Shown piece after piece: positions 5,822-6,965 of a DNA stretch of 6,965 nucleotides. This DNA comes from an uncultured Anaerolineaceae bacterium (lineage in GTDB: Bacteria; Chloroflexota; Anaerolineae; Anaerolineales; Anaerolineaceae). The position numbers were made by a program, and so were the translations under genes. Within the stretch, counting starts at the first letter, position 1. Each line of letters starts with the position of its first letter. The notes beneath the pieces were generated by a model. It was not told the origin of the DNA. It ran no database searches and saw only the letters and a list, made by a program, of their open reading frames with translations. Location of the stretch: NCBI GenBank assembly GCA_937907495.1, contig CALESS010000498.1:1-6965 (forward strand), given 5' to 3'.

Positions 5822-6965
5822 TTACTCGTAGCGCAAGGCTTCCACCGGTTCGAGACCGGCGGCGCGGTTGGCCGGGTAAATGCCAAAGAACAATCCGACC
5901 GCGGTGGAGAAGATGGTAGCTAAGAGCACCGAATTCAGGCCGATGACGGGAGTGAAGGGCGTGCCAGAGGCGGCAGCCACCTTGCCTACGATGAAACCGA
6001 TCAACCAGCCGAATCCAATGCCGATGATGCCTCCGAGCAGGCTGAGGAGGGAAGACTCCGTCAGGAATTGGATGAGGATATCGCGGCGGCGGGCGCCGAT
6101 GGCTTTCCGCAAGCCAATCTCGCGGGTGCGTTCGGTGACGGAGACCAGCATGATATTCATGATGCCAATCCCGCCCACCAGCAGGGAGATGGCGGCAATG
6201 CCGCCGAGGAAAATAGTGAGGACGCCGGTGATGGTCTGGGCGGTGGCAACAAAATCCTGCTGGGTGAAGACGGTGAAATCATCATATCCCACTTCGGTGC
6301 GATGGCGCGTGCGCAGGATGTCAGAAACCTCCTGGCTGGCCTGAGAGACGAGATCCGCGGAGAGAGCCTGGACGAGGATGGAATCCACCCGTTCGCGGTT
6401 GCGGCGGATGAGGCGGGATTGGGCGGTTGTAAATGGAACCAATACCACATCATCTTCGGATTGGAAAGAACTACCCCCCTTGGGCGCCAGGACGCCAACA
6501 ATGCGGAACGGTTGGCCTTCGATGCGGACAGTTTCGCCAGTGATGCCATCCCGGCGGCCAAAGAGCTTATCCGCCACATCCACCCCAATGAGCGCCACGG
6601 AGGCTTTGCCGATCAGATGATCGTTGTTGATGAATTCACCTTCCAGCAGAGAGTAGTTGCGCACAATGCCATACTCCGGGGTGATGCCAGTGGCGGAGGT
6701 GTTCGCACGTTCACCGCCATAGGTGATTTCGACATCGCCCGAGATAATGGGCGCCACTGAAAGGATGGAGGGGGCCAAAAATTCGTCCATCATGGCTTCG
6801 GCATCCGCCCGGGTGAGGGGCTTGGGGTTGCGCACATCTTCGGTCAGGTTGCCGGAAAAGACAAAAATCAGGTTGGAACCAATGCCGGAGATGGAGCCGG
6901 TGATGGTATCCTGGGCGCCCTGGCCAACGGAGAGCATGGCAATCACGGCAGCCACGCCAATGACG
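5822..6965 (-). CDS. MacB/FtsX-type ABC transporter permease, N-terminus cut by the window edge
   Basis: This frame is open from the right edge to a TAA at 5822, giving 380 visible residues. It begins inside the first membrane helix (VIGVAAVIAMLSVGQGAQ), so only some tens of N-terminal residues are missing. Next is the large extracytoplasmic MacB-type domain (about 33-240). The C-terminal FtsX domain has three helices near 245-273, 306-327 and 344-363. Between the first two is TREIGLRKAIGARR at 280-293, the cytoplasmic stretch that contacts the ATPase. The tail is the usual AAGLEPVEALRYE. MacB-family proteins couple cytoplasmic ATP hydrolysis to export of peptides, lipoproteins or drugs from the periplasmic side by a mechanical action. 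The visible part carries no ATP-binding domain after the permease. A partner ATPase and membrane-fusion gene probably lie upstream, beyond the window. The substrate cannot be inferred. Confidence 0.93.
   Translation of the reverse strand, partial: VIGVAAVIAMLSVGQGAQDTITGSISGIGSNLIFVFSGNLTEDVRNPKPLTRADAEAMMDEFLAPSILSVAPIISGDVEITYGGERANTSATGITPEYGIVRNYSLLEGEFINNDHLIGKASVALIGVDVADKLFGRRDGITGETVRIEGQPFRIVGVLAPKGGSSFQSEDDVVLVPFTTAQSRLIRRNRERVDSILVQALSADLVSQASQEVSDILRTRHRTEVGYDDFTVFTQQDFVATAQTITGVLTIFLGGIAAISLLVGGIGIMNIMLVSVTERTREIGLRKAIGARRRDILIQFLTESSLLSLLGGIIGIGFGWLIGFIVGKVAAASGTPFTPVIGLNSVLLATIFSTAVGLFFGIYPANRAAGLEPVEALRYE

Noticed and set aside
6068..6760. Plus-strand frame of 230 residues opposite the permease gene
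   Set aside because: It is rich in Asp, Gly and His and lies fully opposite a clear MacB-type gene. Shadow frame.
1..6965. Mobile element, CRISPR array, tRNA or toxin-antitoxin pair
   Set aside because: I saw no spaced direct repeats, transposase motifs, tRNA-like cloverleaf or small overlapping gene pair on either strand.

Overview
This 6,965-base window looks like an ordinary stretch of a moderately GC-rich bacterial chromosome. All seven genes I can support lie on the minus strand, so transcription runs from the right edge to the left edge. The set of genes (MacB-type permease, PlsC-like acyltransferase, UMF1-type transporter, ACT-less phosphoglycerate dehydrogenase, M32 carboxypeptidase, lone receiver protein, lipoprotein) would suit an anaerobic or environmental bacterium such as Chloroflexota/Anaerolineae. 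That placement is a guess from gene style, because the window has no rRNA or other marker gene. I saw no tRNA, rRNA, CRISPR array, insertion sequence or phage gene.

Layout, read right to left. (1) Right edge to 5822: a MacB/FtsX-type ABC transporter permease whose first residues lie outside the window. A GC-rich stem-loop follows in the gap. (2) 5658-4924: a PlsC-type lysophosphatidate acyltransferase with an apparently leaderless start, ended by a near-perfect intrinsic terminator. (3) A 322-nt gap holding that terminator and a probable promoter, then a UMF1 (Atg22-like) major facilitator at 4601-3285, ended by a second intrinsic terminator. (4) 3110 to the left edge: a probable four-gene operon of a D-3-phosphoglycerate dehydrogenase, an M32 metallocarboxypeptidase, a stand-alone response-regulator receiver and the start of a lipoprotein. 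The gaps are 35, 50 and 12 nt. A candidate promoter and a 9-bp inverted repeat precede it.

The genes do not form one obvious pathway. Peptide trimming (M32) and serine synthesis (SerA) both concern amino-acid supply and may be co-expressed for that reason. The receiver and lipoprotein at the end of the operon may be a signalling or envelope pair. PlsC (phospholipid synthesis) and the MacB-like permease (export) are envelope functions with their own transcription signals. I found no convincing undescribed system. The points most worth checking are the regulatory structures: a perfect hairpin between the peptidase and receiver genes, an inverted repeat at the putative serA transcription start, and the leaderless plsC start.
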